Part shown: piece by piece, positions 22,501-32,486 of the stretch | How positions within the stretch are numbered: position 1 is the first letter of the stretch | Layout of the letters: each line of letters begins with the position of its first letter | DNA from: Thamnidium elegans | Lineage: Eukaryota > Mucoromycota > Mucoromycetes > Mucorales > Mucoraceae | DNA length: 64,000 nt | Assembly (NCBI GenBank): GCA_025201345.1 | Contig: JAIXMG010000022.1 | Span: 434,001-498,000, forward strand | Direction: 5' to 3' | Program-made: the position numbers and the translations under genes | The notes under the pieces: model-generated | Database searches by the model: none | Seen by the model: the letters and a program-made list of their open reading frames with translations, nothing else | Told to the model about the DNA's origin: nothing

Positions 22501-23206
22501 AATGGAAGAGAGAATGGTTTCTTTAACAGCAAAAAATATCTTTAGAATTATAAACTTCCAAAGCCCTAAGTCACTTATCACAATAGTAAACAAAAAACTA
22601 CAACACGAAAATTATATCACCCACTGGATATATTTACAAAGACATAATCCAATATGGTGTATATTCGAAGCCTATTTACAAACAGACCCACTCATAGTTA
22701 GAAACAAAGGCGAACAATTAATACAACTGAAAAACAAAATCATAGAATGGCGAAAACAAAACCTAAAACAATTACAATCAAAACAAACATATCTTGGACT
22801 CTGCAACTCTGAATTAAGAAACGATCCAGTTATGTTTATACCAATGTCAAATTATGAAAGAAGTAGAGTACTTAGGTGGAAAATGGGGTGGCTCCCAGGT
22901 AAACCCCAAGTATGTCGAAACTGTAATAGCAATAATAGAACAACTCGCACTCATTTAACAACATGCTTACGCATTCACAACAAACTAAACATGTCAATAA
23001 TCTATATCTCACCAATAGATGAAGTACTAAATCACTTACCAAGATATACAATTACAAACAATTGGAAAAAAAATTACTGGCGTAGAGTATGGCCAATTGT
23101 TTGTGAATTACTCTTCAAAATAGAACAACTTTGTTTACCAGCAGAAGAAGAAGTAAACACGGATCCTCTTTTCGGCGATCCATTCCTGCAATCACTCAAA
23201 CCTTAA
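19568..23206 (+). CDS. Retrotransposon ORF2: APE-type endonuclease, reverse transcriptase
   Basis: A 1212-codon uninterrupted ORF. The N-terminal endonuclease has the exonuclease-endonuclease-phosphatase motifs: FNANGL, ITETWL, GDFNARMG (residues about 150), SIIDFFLT and the GSDH catalytic pair (about 244). The reverse transcriptase follows with IPIYKKDD...NYRPISL, GGFRDRRSTLDQA, AFLDIKSAYDTV, ILQGSTLSP, the FADD active site (809-812) and FKYLGIHF. Near the C-terminus a CRNC...HLTTC...H segment (about 1116-1140) is the usual LINE zinc knuckle. All catalytic residues I know for these domains are present, so the protein could be active. No RNase H domain was recognised. Confidence 0.95.
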   Translation: MSNNTTYENSFFKIGLFNANGLTYEAIDNIINYLPLHTNILFITETWLLSPRRLNTDWEQQNTYGTKRLNSYTGQDGLSYIVHPGFPFPVIPIINNNPQHNKYTISCRIQNLIIHCFYLPPRVSDSLCMTIIQSFIDQYDDSEYDVIFCGDFNARMGILTGDYRTTNTTQTPRTNNRGNLMLPLIINNGLTLWNEKLCYGIPTYLTGTTNSTTNVKSSIIDFFLTTTTDKFLCPEMSIATDLSLGSDHKLVTFGFQYQFNQPTVTTEQQHPRKLWKIKKLKPKEKRVKTESYEKNILNFTDTPQSSPSNTSDTYDTNPSPKETQDTNYEQDNKYINNYRDKIIFFFQNRVEPLFEQPSPSINLINTTIVESIQQALDSSVGEQKKRKKHWRWFWNEHLQEEATKREQLYKKWNRAHGINKIEYWKSHLEQSEKVRSLIKQYKNKYFRSFCNKLLTDEYSKTLQKLKTIRRSRDKTVTFQNENGPAAAAEIMVTKLNNIFKGPQDNILATLDRYPDMDPSIFDGINTGTNITTESTQLDENGNSLPFTLWHIQQAIEDLPTNKAPGIDHLKAEMFKPINEHLSKILFKFYDLCWKQGKTPKDWNIAQVIPIYKKDDPTDAANYRPISLISALRKIFELCLYPILLKVSPVIDVAQGGFRDRRSTLDQALCLHQIMAHQKKITRSQQYVAFLDIKSAYDTVNRNIIWNSLQEHGKISTYFLNILKYMFDNILVQVLLSGYSSSNIHPEFGILQGSTLSPHLYSIFINSLPTVLRESIPEVTGQINIESTPFTIRYPQQPNDVSLGINSLLFADDVALIATKENLQHLLNVSEQHSITLNYRWNPKKCAILVPDNQTDIEFRLYQEIVSTVTIFKYLGIHFNSKGINSKSLIIGNATKAVNSMKTLHFLGANHNGFDKFLSLKLYKSFIRPVLEYGVSIIRSNKKDFKLLEDAQDQCVRLMFNGHKTSSTKVIRHLNNTASMEERMVSLTAKNIFRIINFQSPKSLITIVNKKLQHENYITHWIYLQRHNPIWCIFEAYLQTDPLIVRNKGEQLIQLKNKIIEWRKQNLKQLQSKQTYLGLCNSELRNDPVMFIPMSNYERSRVLRWKMGWLPGKPQVCRNCNSNNRTTRTHLTTCLRIHNKLNMSIIYISPIDEVLNHLPRYTITNNWKKNYWRRVWPIVCELLFKIEQLCLPAEEEVNTDPLFGDPFLQSLKP

Positions 23207-23387
23207 CTATACCTCTTTTTTTTGAAGTACATATATCTTATATTACTCAAATCTATCTCTTTCTCTCTACTTTTTATTTCACTGCTATTATTATAATAGC
23301 CACAATTCTCACCCTACATTATTTTTTATTTCCTTTACATATAAGGACTTTTTTTAGTTTCAATTTATTTTAACATTACAATCGAGG

Positions 23388-23421
23388 GAGTAACTAGTAC
23401 TCGCTTGTTCATCACGAACAA
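23388..23421 (+). other. Two stem-loops at the retrotransposon 3' end
   Basis: GAGTA-ACTAG-TACTC at 23388-23402 and TTGTTC-ATCAC-GAACAA at 23405-23421, followed by AATAAA and then the target-site duplication. Such 3' structures are used by some non-LTR reverse transcriptases to recognise their RNA. Function is inferred. Confidence 0.55.
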
Positions 23422-23443
23422 ACCTCAAAAATAAAGTCTTAAT

Positions 23444-23458
23444 CTACACCAAGAAACC
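23444..23458. repeat. Target-site duplication, right copy
   Basis: CTACACCAAGAAACC, identical to 17431-17445. The sequence after it (CTGTTGATTTTTAG) would be the original 5' flank of the tRNA-Val gene before insertion. Confidence 0.92.
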
Positions 23459-23817
23459 CTGTTGATTTTTAGACCAAGAATTATAATATGATCATTAAAC
23501 ATAAAAACGTAGCAATCACGTGATAACCCCGTGATAGTCACGCGGAAGTAAGCTACATCCACTACTTTTAGATATTATTAGAAAACAACATCAAATATGT
23601 TAGAAATTTGTATGTAAATACAAAGATACTGCGGTCGGAAGTAATAAACTCTTCAGATTCACGTGTAGATATATATTCCAAATAGTTTTATTACGAGGTA
23701 TATATTATAATGTAGTTAGATAAAGTAATATTTTAGCCAAAATATATTGCATCATAACAACCTTTGTTTTTTATTTAAATATTTTTACAGTGAATAATTA
23801 TTTTTTTTTTACGAGCC
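23459..23817. other. Original upstream flank of tRNA-Val, no gene
   Basis: AT-rich sequence between the element and the phosphate carrier gene. It has an ATCACGTGAT palindrome near 23516-23525 followed by further CGTGAT/TCACG motifs. No ORF or RNA is seen. Confidence 0.45.
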
Positions 23818-24956
23818 TTATACTTCATCGATTTTGATATTTTCAGCAGGAGCTGGGTCGCTACTACCAGAGGTTGGAAGACCAACAGCAACCTTGAAGG
23901 TATCATATATTAACCACTGAAGACCAGTCAAAGTACCAATCATAAAAATACGAGGACCTAAACCTGTCCAAAGACCACGCAAACCTAATTTTTTGATAAC
24001 TTCTAGTGCTGTGGTTTGATGTTCGCCGGCTTTCACTTTGTCCAAATTATTCAATTTAGAAACCAATACGTCTGCAGGATGAGATACGACAGCGCACAAA
24101 ACACCGGCAATGTAACCACCAGCAAAACTAACACCTAATTGCTGAGACTTATTATACTCGTGCTTGGGCCTAGTCATAAATGTCTTGTAAAGTATTTCGA
24201 CTGTTTTCTCAAAGGAAGCGAATTTAACCATAGTATATGGGACCTATATACAAATCAAATAAATATTTCAACTCGTTTTTTTTTTTTTTTTTTTACCTGA
24301 CGAGCCCAAAGAGGCACAAGACCTTTATAGAACCCATTAATACCTTCAGTTGCCATAATCTTCTTGAAACCTTCACCGGTAGTCTTTGCAAAAGGAGGGA
24401 TAGAAGTTTGCATTCTTACTTTAAGTGCTTCCATAGGACAAAGTAAAACATCAGCAATTAATTCAGCAGATGCGGATGCACCTAGAAATATGAGCGTACG
24501 ATGCTTATGAGCAGCTTCCTCACCCACCAAATTGGAATACTTGTATTTAAACACCTCATAGAAGCCATACTTTCCTGCTCCTTGAAGTGAATACCCGATA
24601 GCGGTAGGGCCAATACCAGTGAATAACCCACGAAACCCTTCTACCTTTGTAATTGTCTTCCAACCATCAAACACGCCTTTGTACAATCCAGGCTGTACCT
24701 ATATTGATAATGTATCTTGGATGATTAGGGGGCTGTGTAAAAATCAATGAAGCAACTATTTACCTGTGTACGACATTTAACCAAGTCCAAAGGTGTTACA
24801 AGCATATGAGTAGGTCTATATTTTTTTTTGTTTAGCAAATATATTTATAGTAAAGACAAATATCAGACATTACCCGCAAGCAAGAATACCACCGATGGAG
24901 CATGCTAAAAAGTAATTTTTAGAATAGAGTGGAATAGAGGAAGTTTCAGATATCAT
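23818..24956 (-). CDS. MIR1: Mitochondrial phosphate carrier
   Basis: Four exons: 24956-24874, 24815-24764, 24698-24297 and 24243-23818, giving 320 residues. Mitochondrial carrier family with three repeats, each with a PxD/ExxK/R signature: PLDLVKCR, PMEALKVR and PADVLVSK. The family pattern continues with GWKTITKVEGFRGLFTGIGPTAIGYSLQGAGKYGFYE, KGLVPLWARQ-VPYTMVKF across intron 3, and FEKTVE. That combination is specific for the phosphate carrier (yeast MIR1, mammalian SLC25A3), which imports phosphate with H+ across the inner membrane for ATP synthesis. It has a short N-terminus typical of fungal forms. The C-terminal tail is Ser/Pro/acidic. Confidence 0.93.
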
Positions 24957-25513
24957 TTTTCAAATGTAAATAATAATTATAGAAAAGAAAAAAAGAGCAC
25001 CTATTTATACTCAATAATTGTTTACACATGACATCGTAATTATTCGCGACTTAATTTAGCTTATCTTTTTATTCCTACGGTTTGTACTTATTAAACTTTA
25101 TGCTTGCAACACTTTTTAGCAGTAAAAGATAGAATGCAGGACATTTATAAAGAAAGATAAAATACGACACGCTCACATTAAAAAAAAACCAAGTTACAAC
25201 TTGTTCAAAAAAAAACGAAATAAGGTATATTAAGCGGGTATAAATGGGTAAAAATTATATAAAATGAAATGAAAATATATTATGACTCAAACGGCATTTT
25301 ATTATTTCTGCAGGAACACATTAAAGGAAAGATGAAGTATGAAATTTGTACTCAGTGGCTTTTAATTCATAAGACTGCCTTTTCTTTTTTTTCTGTTTTT
25401 TTTTGAAACTGAGTTGAATACAAGAATGACAATTGAAAGGGAAAACAGAACCAATTTTTTTTTTTTTTTTATACTCTAGGCATTTTTTTTGTTATAAAGA
25501 CCTTTATTCTAAT
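24957..25513. promoter_or_regulatory. Divergent promoter region, phosphate carrier / Pol I subunit
   Basis: About 560 bp between two divergent starts, with long T runs just upstream of the RPA190 ATG (25458-25470). No ORF or RNA gene and no specific binding site identified. Confidence 0.4.
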
Positions 25514-28500
25514 ATGAACATTTCAGTTCCTATTGGTACGGAGGTTAGCTCTGTATCCTTCTCATTCTATGAGCCTAGCGAAGTTAGAAAGATTTCTGTC
25601 AAACAAATTGTCAATCCTGTTCTTTTTGACACTTTAGGTCATCCTACAAAGGGTGGTCTTTATGATCCCGCACTTGGTCCCTACCAAAAGTCTCAAATGT
25701 AAATAAAAAGAGAGAGGGAGAGAGAGAGAGAGCCGTTCATTAAAGTAAAAGTAGTTGTTAAACTAACTTTGCTTTATTTTATTTTTAGTTGTGCTACTTG
25801 TTCTCAAGATCACTTCAACTGTCCTGGTCATTATGGTCATATTGAGGTTCCTATTCCTGCTTATAACCCAATGTTCTTTGATAACCTTTATGCTATCTTA
25901 CGTTCCAAGTGTGTTTACTGTCACCATTTCCGTATTTCCAGAGCTGTGGTAAATAATCATTTTGATCCTAAAAAAAAGTATATTAGGATAATATGATTAA
26001 TTTTTATCATATATGTAGATGAAAAGACTTACTGCACAATTAACATTATTACAACATGGTTTAATTCGTGAAGCACAAGCTTTAGATGAAATCTATTTCA
26101 ACAGTAAAAAAGCTAATAAGAAGGACGAAGAAAATTTGGAAGATAGAATGGAAGAAACTAGTCTTGTTTTATCAAGTGCCGAGGATTACATTGATTATAT
26201 TGATGAATTCGTAAAGACTTCTTTAGCTGATACAGAAAGCCGTAAATACTCAGCAAAGGATTATAAGGTCACTGTTATCAATGATGTTCGTAAGAAGGTT
26301 ATGGGTGAATTTATGAGATTATGTCTTCACACCAAGAAGTGTATGAACTGTCAAGGTATTTCTCCTCCCGTTCGTCGTGATGGTGCTGCTAAAATTTTCC
26401 AACTTTCTCTTTCAAAGAAGGAACAAGCTCATATGGATCGTTTAAGAGATAACTTGGGTGCTGCTCATGATGTAAAGAACTTCAATAGCTCTGGCCAACG
26501 TTACTTGACTCCTTATGAAGTTCGTGATCATGTTCGTGAGTTATTCGAAAAGGAAGGCGAAGCCGTCACTTTACTTTACGGTGCCCGTGATCCTCGTACT
26601 CCTTCTTACATCAAGAAGGCTTCTTATCATATGTTCTTTATCGAGACTCTCGCTGTTGCTCCTACTCGTTTCCGTCCTCCTTCCGTTATGGGTGACAAAA
26701 TTTTCGAGTCTCCTCAAAACGAACTCTTGTCTAACATCTTGAAGGGCAGTCACAGTGTTCGTGATTTCTCTGAAGAGCTTCAAAAGACGATTGAAGAATA
26801 TCCTACTGACAAGAACAAAATTGATCGTATTCGTAACAACTTTGTTGATTCTATTATTAATCTTCAACATGCCGTCAACTCATTTATTGATTCCACAAAG
26901 AATCCTACACAAGTTGCACAAGGTGCTACTTTACCTCCTGGTATTCGTCAAGCATTAGAAAAGAAGGAAGGTTTGTTCAGAAAGCATATGATGGGTAAGC
27001 GTGTTAATTATGCTGCTCGTTCTGTTATTTCTCCTGATCCTTTCATCGAGACTTCTGAAATTGGTATTCCTCCTGTCTTTGCTACCAAGTTAACTTATCC
27101 CGAACCTGTTACTCCTCATAACATTAAGGAAATGAGACAAGCTGTTATTAACGGTCCTAACAAATGGCCTGGTGCTACTCACGTTCAAAATGAAGATCAA
27201 TCTATTGATGTCTTGGCTGATCTCAGTATTGAGTCTCGTATTGCTCTTGCTAACTCTCTTTTAGCTCCTCAATCTTCTCATACTGCTCAAACCGGTAACA
27301 ACCCTTACCCTACTCGTACTCAAACTATCAACAAGAAGGTTTTAAGACATGTTCGTAACGGTGATATGCTTTTGTTGAATCGTCAACCTACTCTTCACAA
27401 GCCTTCTATCATGGCCCATAAAGCTCGTATCTTACCTGGAGAAAAAACTATTCGTATGCATTATGCTAATTGTAACACTTATAACGCCGATTTCGATGGT
27501 GATGAAATGAATATTCATTTCCCTCAAAACGAAGTTGCTCGTGCTGAAGCCGCATTCATTGCCAATACTGATAATCAATACTTGGTACCTACTTCTGGTG
27601 ACCCTCTTCGTGGTCTTATTCAAGATAGTGTTGATTCCGGTGTATGGGTAACCTCTCGCGATACCTTCTTTACCAAGGAAGAATATCATCAACTCTTGTA
27701 CGGTTCTCTTCGTCCTGAAATCGATGGTACTGGTGGCGGTAAGATTCAAACTTTGCCTCCTGCCATTATGAAGCCTAAGCCTTTGTGGACTGGTAAGCAA
27801 GTTATTTCTACTGTTCTCAAGAATTTAACTTGGAATAAGGCTCAACTTAATATGACTTCCAAGTCCAAGGTTCCTGCCAAGTATTGGGGTCCTAATGCCG
27901 CTGATGAAGAAATCGTTTTAATTGTTGATGGTGATTTGATGCACGGTATTTTAGATAAGTCTCAATTTGGTGCTTCTGCTTTCGGTTTAGTTCATAATGT
28001 TTATGAAATTTACGGTCCTGAATCTGCTGGTATGCTTTTAAGTATCTTGTGTCGTCTCTTTATCAAGTTCATCCAAAACCATGGTTTCACTTGTCGTATG
28101 GATGATTTGCTCTTGACTAATGAAGGTGATAAGTGGCGTCGTGACTTGATCGATGGTGGTAAGGAATTAGGTACTGAAGCCCATTTAGAGTTCCTCGGTT
28201 TAACCGATACTGCCAAGACTGCTAGCAATGATGTATTAGTCAAAGAATTCAATCTTCGTATGAACGAAGTTATTCGTGATGATAACAAGTTGGCTGGTTT
28301 AGATAATGCTATGAAGGCCAAGGTTAACAAATTAACTTCTGCTATTACACAAACTTGTTTACCTAATGGTCTTGTTCGTCCTTTCCCCAAGAATGACATG
28401 CAATTGATGACAGTTTCTGGTGCCAAGGGTTCTAACGTTAATGCTACTCAAATTTCATGTTTGTTGGGTCAACAAGAATTGGAAGGTCGTCGTGTACCTT

Positions 28501-30682
28501 TGATGGTTTCCGGTAGATCTTTACCTTCTTTCCGTCCTTTTGACACCTCTGCACGTGCAGGTGGTTTCGTTACCGGCCGTTTCTTGACTGGTATTCGTCC
28601 TCAAGAGTACTATTTCCATTGTATGGCTGGTCGTGAAGGTTTAATTGATACTGCTGTCAAGACCTCTCGTTCTGGTTACTTGCAACGTTGTTTGATTAAG
28701 CATCTTGAAGGTTTGCGTGTTCACTACGATCACACTGTTCGTGATTCTGATGGTTCCGTTTTACAATTCCATTATGGTGAAGATTCTTTGGATGTTATCA
28801 AGGCTAAGCATCTTAACCAATTCAGTTTCTCCGCTCGTAACTTTGAAGCTCTTTCTCAAAAATATAACCCCAAGGCTGCTTTAAGTTCTCTTGAAACCAA
28901 GGAGGGTGCTGATTATGCCAAGAAAGCCTTAAAGAAGCCCAACAAGTATGATCCTGCTTTATCTGTTTATAACCCTGGTACTCATCTTGGTGTCGTTTCT
29001 GAACGTTTCGCTATTGCCATGAAGGAATATATGGAAAAGAACCCTGATCAAATGCCTTTTGATAAGAGTGCTGAACCTTCCAAGAATACTGCTCGTTATG
29101 CTGGTTTAACCAAGAGCAAGTTCAATGCTTTAATGAACCTGAAGTATCTTCACAGTTTGGTTGAATCCGGTGAGGCCGTTGGTCTTTTAGCTGCTCAATC
29201 TGTTGGTGAACCATCCACTCAAATGACATTAAATACTTTCCATTTTGCTGGTTATGGTGCTGCTAACGTTACATTGGGTATTCCTCGTCTTCGTGAAATT
29301 ATTATGACTGCTGCCAAGAAGATCAAGACTCCTACCATGTTGTTACCTCTTCGTCTTGAAACCAATGAAAAGAAGGCTTCTCAATTCGCTAAGGCTGCTT
29401 CTAAATTGACTTTGGCTCAATTAGTCGATCATGTTTCTGTTACTGAAAAAACTACTACCAAGAGTGCTGAAACAAATTACCTTAGATCAAAGATTTATTC
29501 TATTCGTCTTAACCTCTTCAATGAAAGTGAATATAACGAAGAATATCGTGTCACTGCCAACAGAATTAAGGAGGTTTTATCTTCTACTTTCTTGAAGGAT
29601 TTAGAAGAATTAATTCGTAAGGATATCAAGGATACCAAGAAGGTTGAGGATATTTCCAAGGCTCATAAGATTACTGATACCATGGATGATGATGTCAATG
29701 AGAACCTCGGTGATGCTGCTGCTAAGGATGATTATGATTCGGATGCTGCTGATGAAGGTGATGCTAAGGCTGCTCGTAGAAATGCTCAAAACAAACAACA
29801 AGCTTCTTATGAAGATGCTGATGAGGATGATATGGTTATTGATGAAGTTGATAAATCTTTAGAAGATGAAGAAGCTGAATTCGAGGAAGCTGTTTTAGCT
29901 GGTGAAGAAGATGATGAAGATGCACCTAAGAGAGCTTCTTCCAAGAACGGTAGTCTTGAACAAAATGCTGTACAAAAGAGCAAGTATTGTAAGAAGTTTG
30001 TCTTTGATGATATCAATGGCTCATGGTGCCAAATCGATTTGGAATTCCCTGCTGATACCAAGAAGATTTTAATGGTCGGTTTGATTGAAGAATCTTGTGC
30101 TCGTACTGTTGTTCATGAAATCAAGGGTATTAAGACCTGTTTCGAGTATGTTAACCCTACTGAGAACGATACTTCTAAGCGTCTTCAAACTGAGGGTGTC
30201 AACTTGAGAGGTATGTGGCCTTTTGCCGATTTGATTGATGTCAACTATATTGATACCAATGATATTGGTGCCATCTTAAACACATATGGTGTCGAAGCTG
30301 CTAGAAATGCCATTATTAAGGAAGTTGCCGCTGTCTTTGGTGTTTACGGTATTAAGGTTGATCGTCGTCATTTGACTGTCATCGCTGATTACATGACTTT
30401 CGAAGGTGGTTACAAGCCTTTCTCTCGTATTGGTATTGGATCTAACGTTGCTCCTTTCCTTAAAATGAGTTTCGAGTCTACTTGTAAATTCTTAACTGAA
30501 GCTACTCTGTAAGTATTTTTTTATTTATATTTTTTTTTATATTGTACTCATATTTTTTTTTTATTAGTCATGGTGATTATGATAGTCTTGACTCCCCTTC
30601 ATCACGTATCGTTGTTGGTCGTGTTGTCGAAGGTGGTACTGGTTCATTCGACGTTCTTCAACCTCTTACCTCTGAAGCTTAA
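25514..30682 (+). CDS. RPA190: DNA-directed RNA polymerase I largest subunit
   Basis: Four exons: 25514-25698, 25789-25948, 26019-30508 and 30568-30682, giving 1649 residues. Clamp zinc site in GGLYDPALGP...CATC and CPGHYGHIEVP, then CVYC and CMNCQ. The catalytic magnesium loop NADFDGDEMN is at residues 604-613. The bridge helix has GREGLIDTAVKTSRSGYLQR and the trigger loop VGEPSTQMTLNTFHFAG. A long Asp/Glu-rich insertion in the jaw region (about nt 29680-29940) is typical of Pol I. YDPALGPYQK and the short C-terminus without a heptad CTD exclude Pol II; the tail is a short GDYDSLDSPSSRIV segment in its own exon. It transcribes the 35S rDNA in the nucleolus. Confidence 0.96.
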
Positions 30683-31038
30683 AAAAATTTCATTTTTAAT
30701 TATTTCATTCTCTTTTTTTATATAAACACGCACACACACACACACACACACACATCTTTTTTTCACGCTTATAAATTGTAAAAAAAAATCAAATAAAGCT
30801 TATAGTTTTTTGCATTTTTTTAGACATAATGCGAAACTATCAAAAAATCGGGTTTTTTTTTTGACATTTAATGCAAATGATTCATACCTTGTCATAAGTT
30901 ATTGGCTGAGAGTTAATCGGTTACTTAATTATTAACGCTTTACCTCCGTACAAGCGAGCGATTTGTACATAAAGATAGGCTTGCATTTTGTTTTCTTCCC
31001 CCCTTTTTTTTATCTATTTATTTATCTCACGTTTTACA
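30683..31038. other. Intergenic, with (CA)n tract
   Basis: Holds a CA microsatellite at about 30731-30754 in the RPA190 3' region and T runs; it must contain the promoter of the next gene. No ORF or RNA is seen. Confidence 0.5.
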
Positions 31039-31179
31039 ATGAGCGACTTACCTGCCCTTAGACAAAAAATCGATTCTCTTGATCACACATTGGTCAACAT
31101 ATTAAATGAACGTGCTCGCGTCTCACTTGATATTGGTGCTGCCAAAAGAAAAGACACGTAAGTTTTTATCATTATTTTC

Positions 31180-31230
<51 letters not shown>

Positions 31231-32415
31231 ACTTTTTTGACTTTTTTGCTTTTAGTAAAGAAGAAGATCTTGCTGCCGCCGATGTTCAAGTTTATAGACC
31301 TGGTAGAGAAAAGGAGATTTACAAAAAGGTATAACCGAAGAGTTTGTGTACTTTTAACAGAAGGTTGATTGTTTTTCTTTTCTGCTTAGTTGACTAGTCT
31401 TAACGGTGGACCTTTGAATGACGATTCTTTACATGCTATTTTCAGAGAGGTAAAATTCTTATTATGCTTTATTTATTTTGTTATTAATACATATATATAA
31501 AAGATTATGTCAGCTTCAATTGCTTTACAAAAAGATGTATCTATCGCGTATCTTGGCCCTCCGGGTACATTTTCACATCAAGCTGCATATAAACGTTTAG
31601 GAGATAGTGTAGCCTATGTTCCTCAAATACAAATCGATGGTAATAAACGAATATATTTTATTGAAAAATTACTTACTTTTTTTTGTGTAGATGTATTTGC
31701 AGCTGTTGAGAAGGGACAAACAACATATGGTATTGTACCTTACGAAAACTCAACTTTTGGATCTGTTGTTGAAACTTTAGATTATTTCATTCATACTGGC
31801 GTTAGAGTACGCGCGGAGACTTATTTAACAGTGCATCAATGTTTACTTTCCAACAGTAAATTAGATAAGATTACAAAAGTGTATAGTCATCCTCAAGGAT
31901 TAGGTCAAACTCAAAAGTGGTTATCTGCTCATATCCCTAACGCTAAGCGTATCTCCGTTAAATCTACCGCTGAAGCAGCTCAAAAGGCATCGTTAGAAAC
32001 CGGTGCTGCTGCTGTTTGTAGTGAAATATGTGCTGATTTATATGGTTTGGAAGTAGTTCAAGCAAATATTGAAGATCTTGCAGCCAATACAACACGTTTC
32101 CTTATTATTGGTGCGGCTAGTGACTCACCTACTTCTGATGACCATACATTGATTACCTTCACTGTTGATCATCGCCAGCCTGGTGCTTTATGTGATGGAT
32201 TAAAGGTATTCAAGGATTTCGAATTAAATCTTTTTAAAATCGATTCTCGTCCCAGTGGTCAACGTCCTTGGCATTATGTATTCTTTGTTGAATGTTCTGG
32301 TCATATGGAAAATGACAAAGTGAAGCAAGCACTAAAAGAACTTGAAAAGTATTGCTTAGATGTTATTGTATTGGGTAGTTTCCCCAATCAAAGACCAGAA
32401 AAGACTGAAAAATAA
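31039..32415 (+). CDS. Bifunctional chorismate mutase-prephenate dehydratase (P-protein)
   Basis: Five exons: 31039-31157, 31256-31328, 31390-31449, 31504-31639 and 31691-32415, giving 370 residues. Residues 1-90 are an AroQ-type chorismate mutase (LRQKIDSLDHTLVNILNERA, AAKRK, VYRPGREKEIYKKL, AIFREIMSASIAL). A prephenate dehydratase follows from about residue 98 with AYLGPPGTFSHQAA, VPYENSTFGSV and the TRF catalytic motif at 264-266. An ACT regulatory domain ends the protein with PGAL and a DSRPS motif at about 314, the Phe-binding pair. The exon phases join the two enzymes without a stop. It converts chorismate through prephenate to phenylpyruvate and is probably Phe-inhibited. Length and order match bacterial PheA; yeast uses separate ARO7 and PHA2. 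Intron 1 is a long TTTTC/T tract. Confidence 0.93.
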
Positions 32416-32486
32416 ATCCCCATTCTTTATCTGTTTAAAGCTATCTAATTATTATTTATTATTTTTTTCTGTAAAGAATATATTAT

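Larger units (their letters stand above)
17446..23443 (+). mobile_element. Non-LTR (LINE) retrotransposon inserted at a tRNA 5' end
   Basis: About 6.0 kb element. It is bounded by a perfect 15-bp direct repeat, CTACACCAAGAAACC, at 17431-17445 and 23444-23458. The left copy is the first 15 nt of the tRNA-Val gene on the other strand; the right copy stands alone, so it is a target-site duplication. Inside are a 166-bp 5' UTR, a two-frame ORF1 region (17612-19575), ORF2 with endonuclease and reverse transcriptase (19568-23206) and a 237-bp 3' region with two stem-loops and AATAAA but no poly(A) tail. The element and the tRNA are transcribed divergently. The intact long ORF2 and perfect duplication suggest a recent insertion. 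Confidence 0.92.

Noticed and set aside
23431..23443. Poly(A) tail of the LINE
   Set aside because: Only short A groups precede the duplication; no tail.
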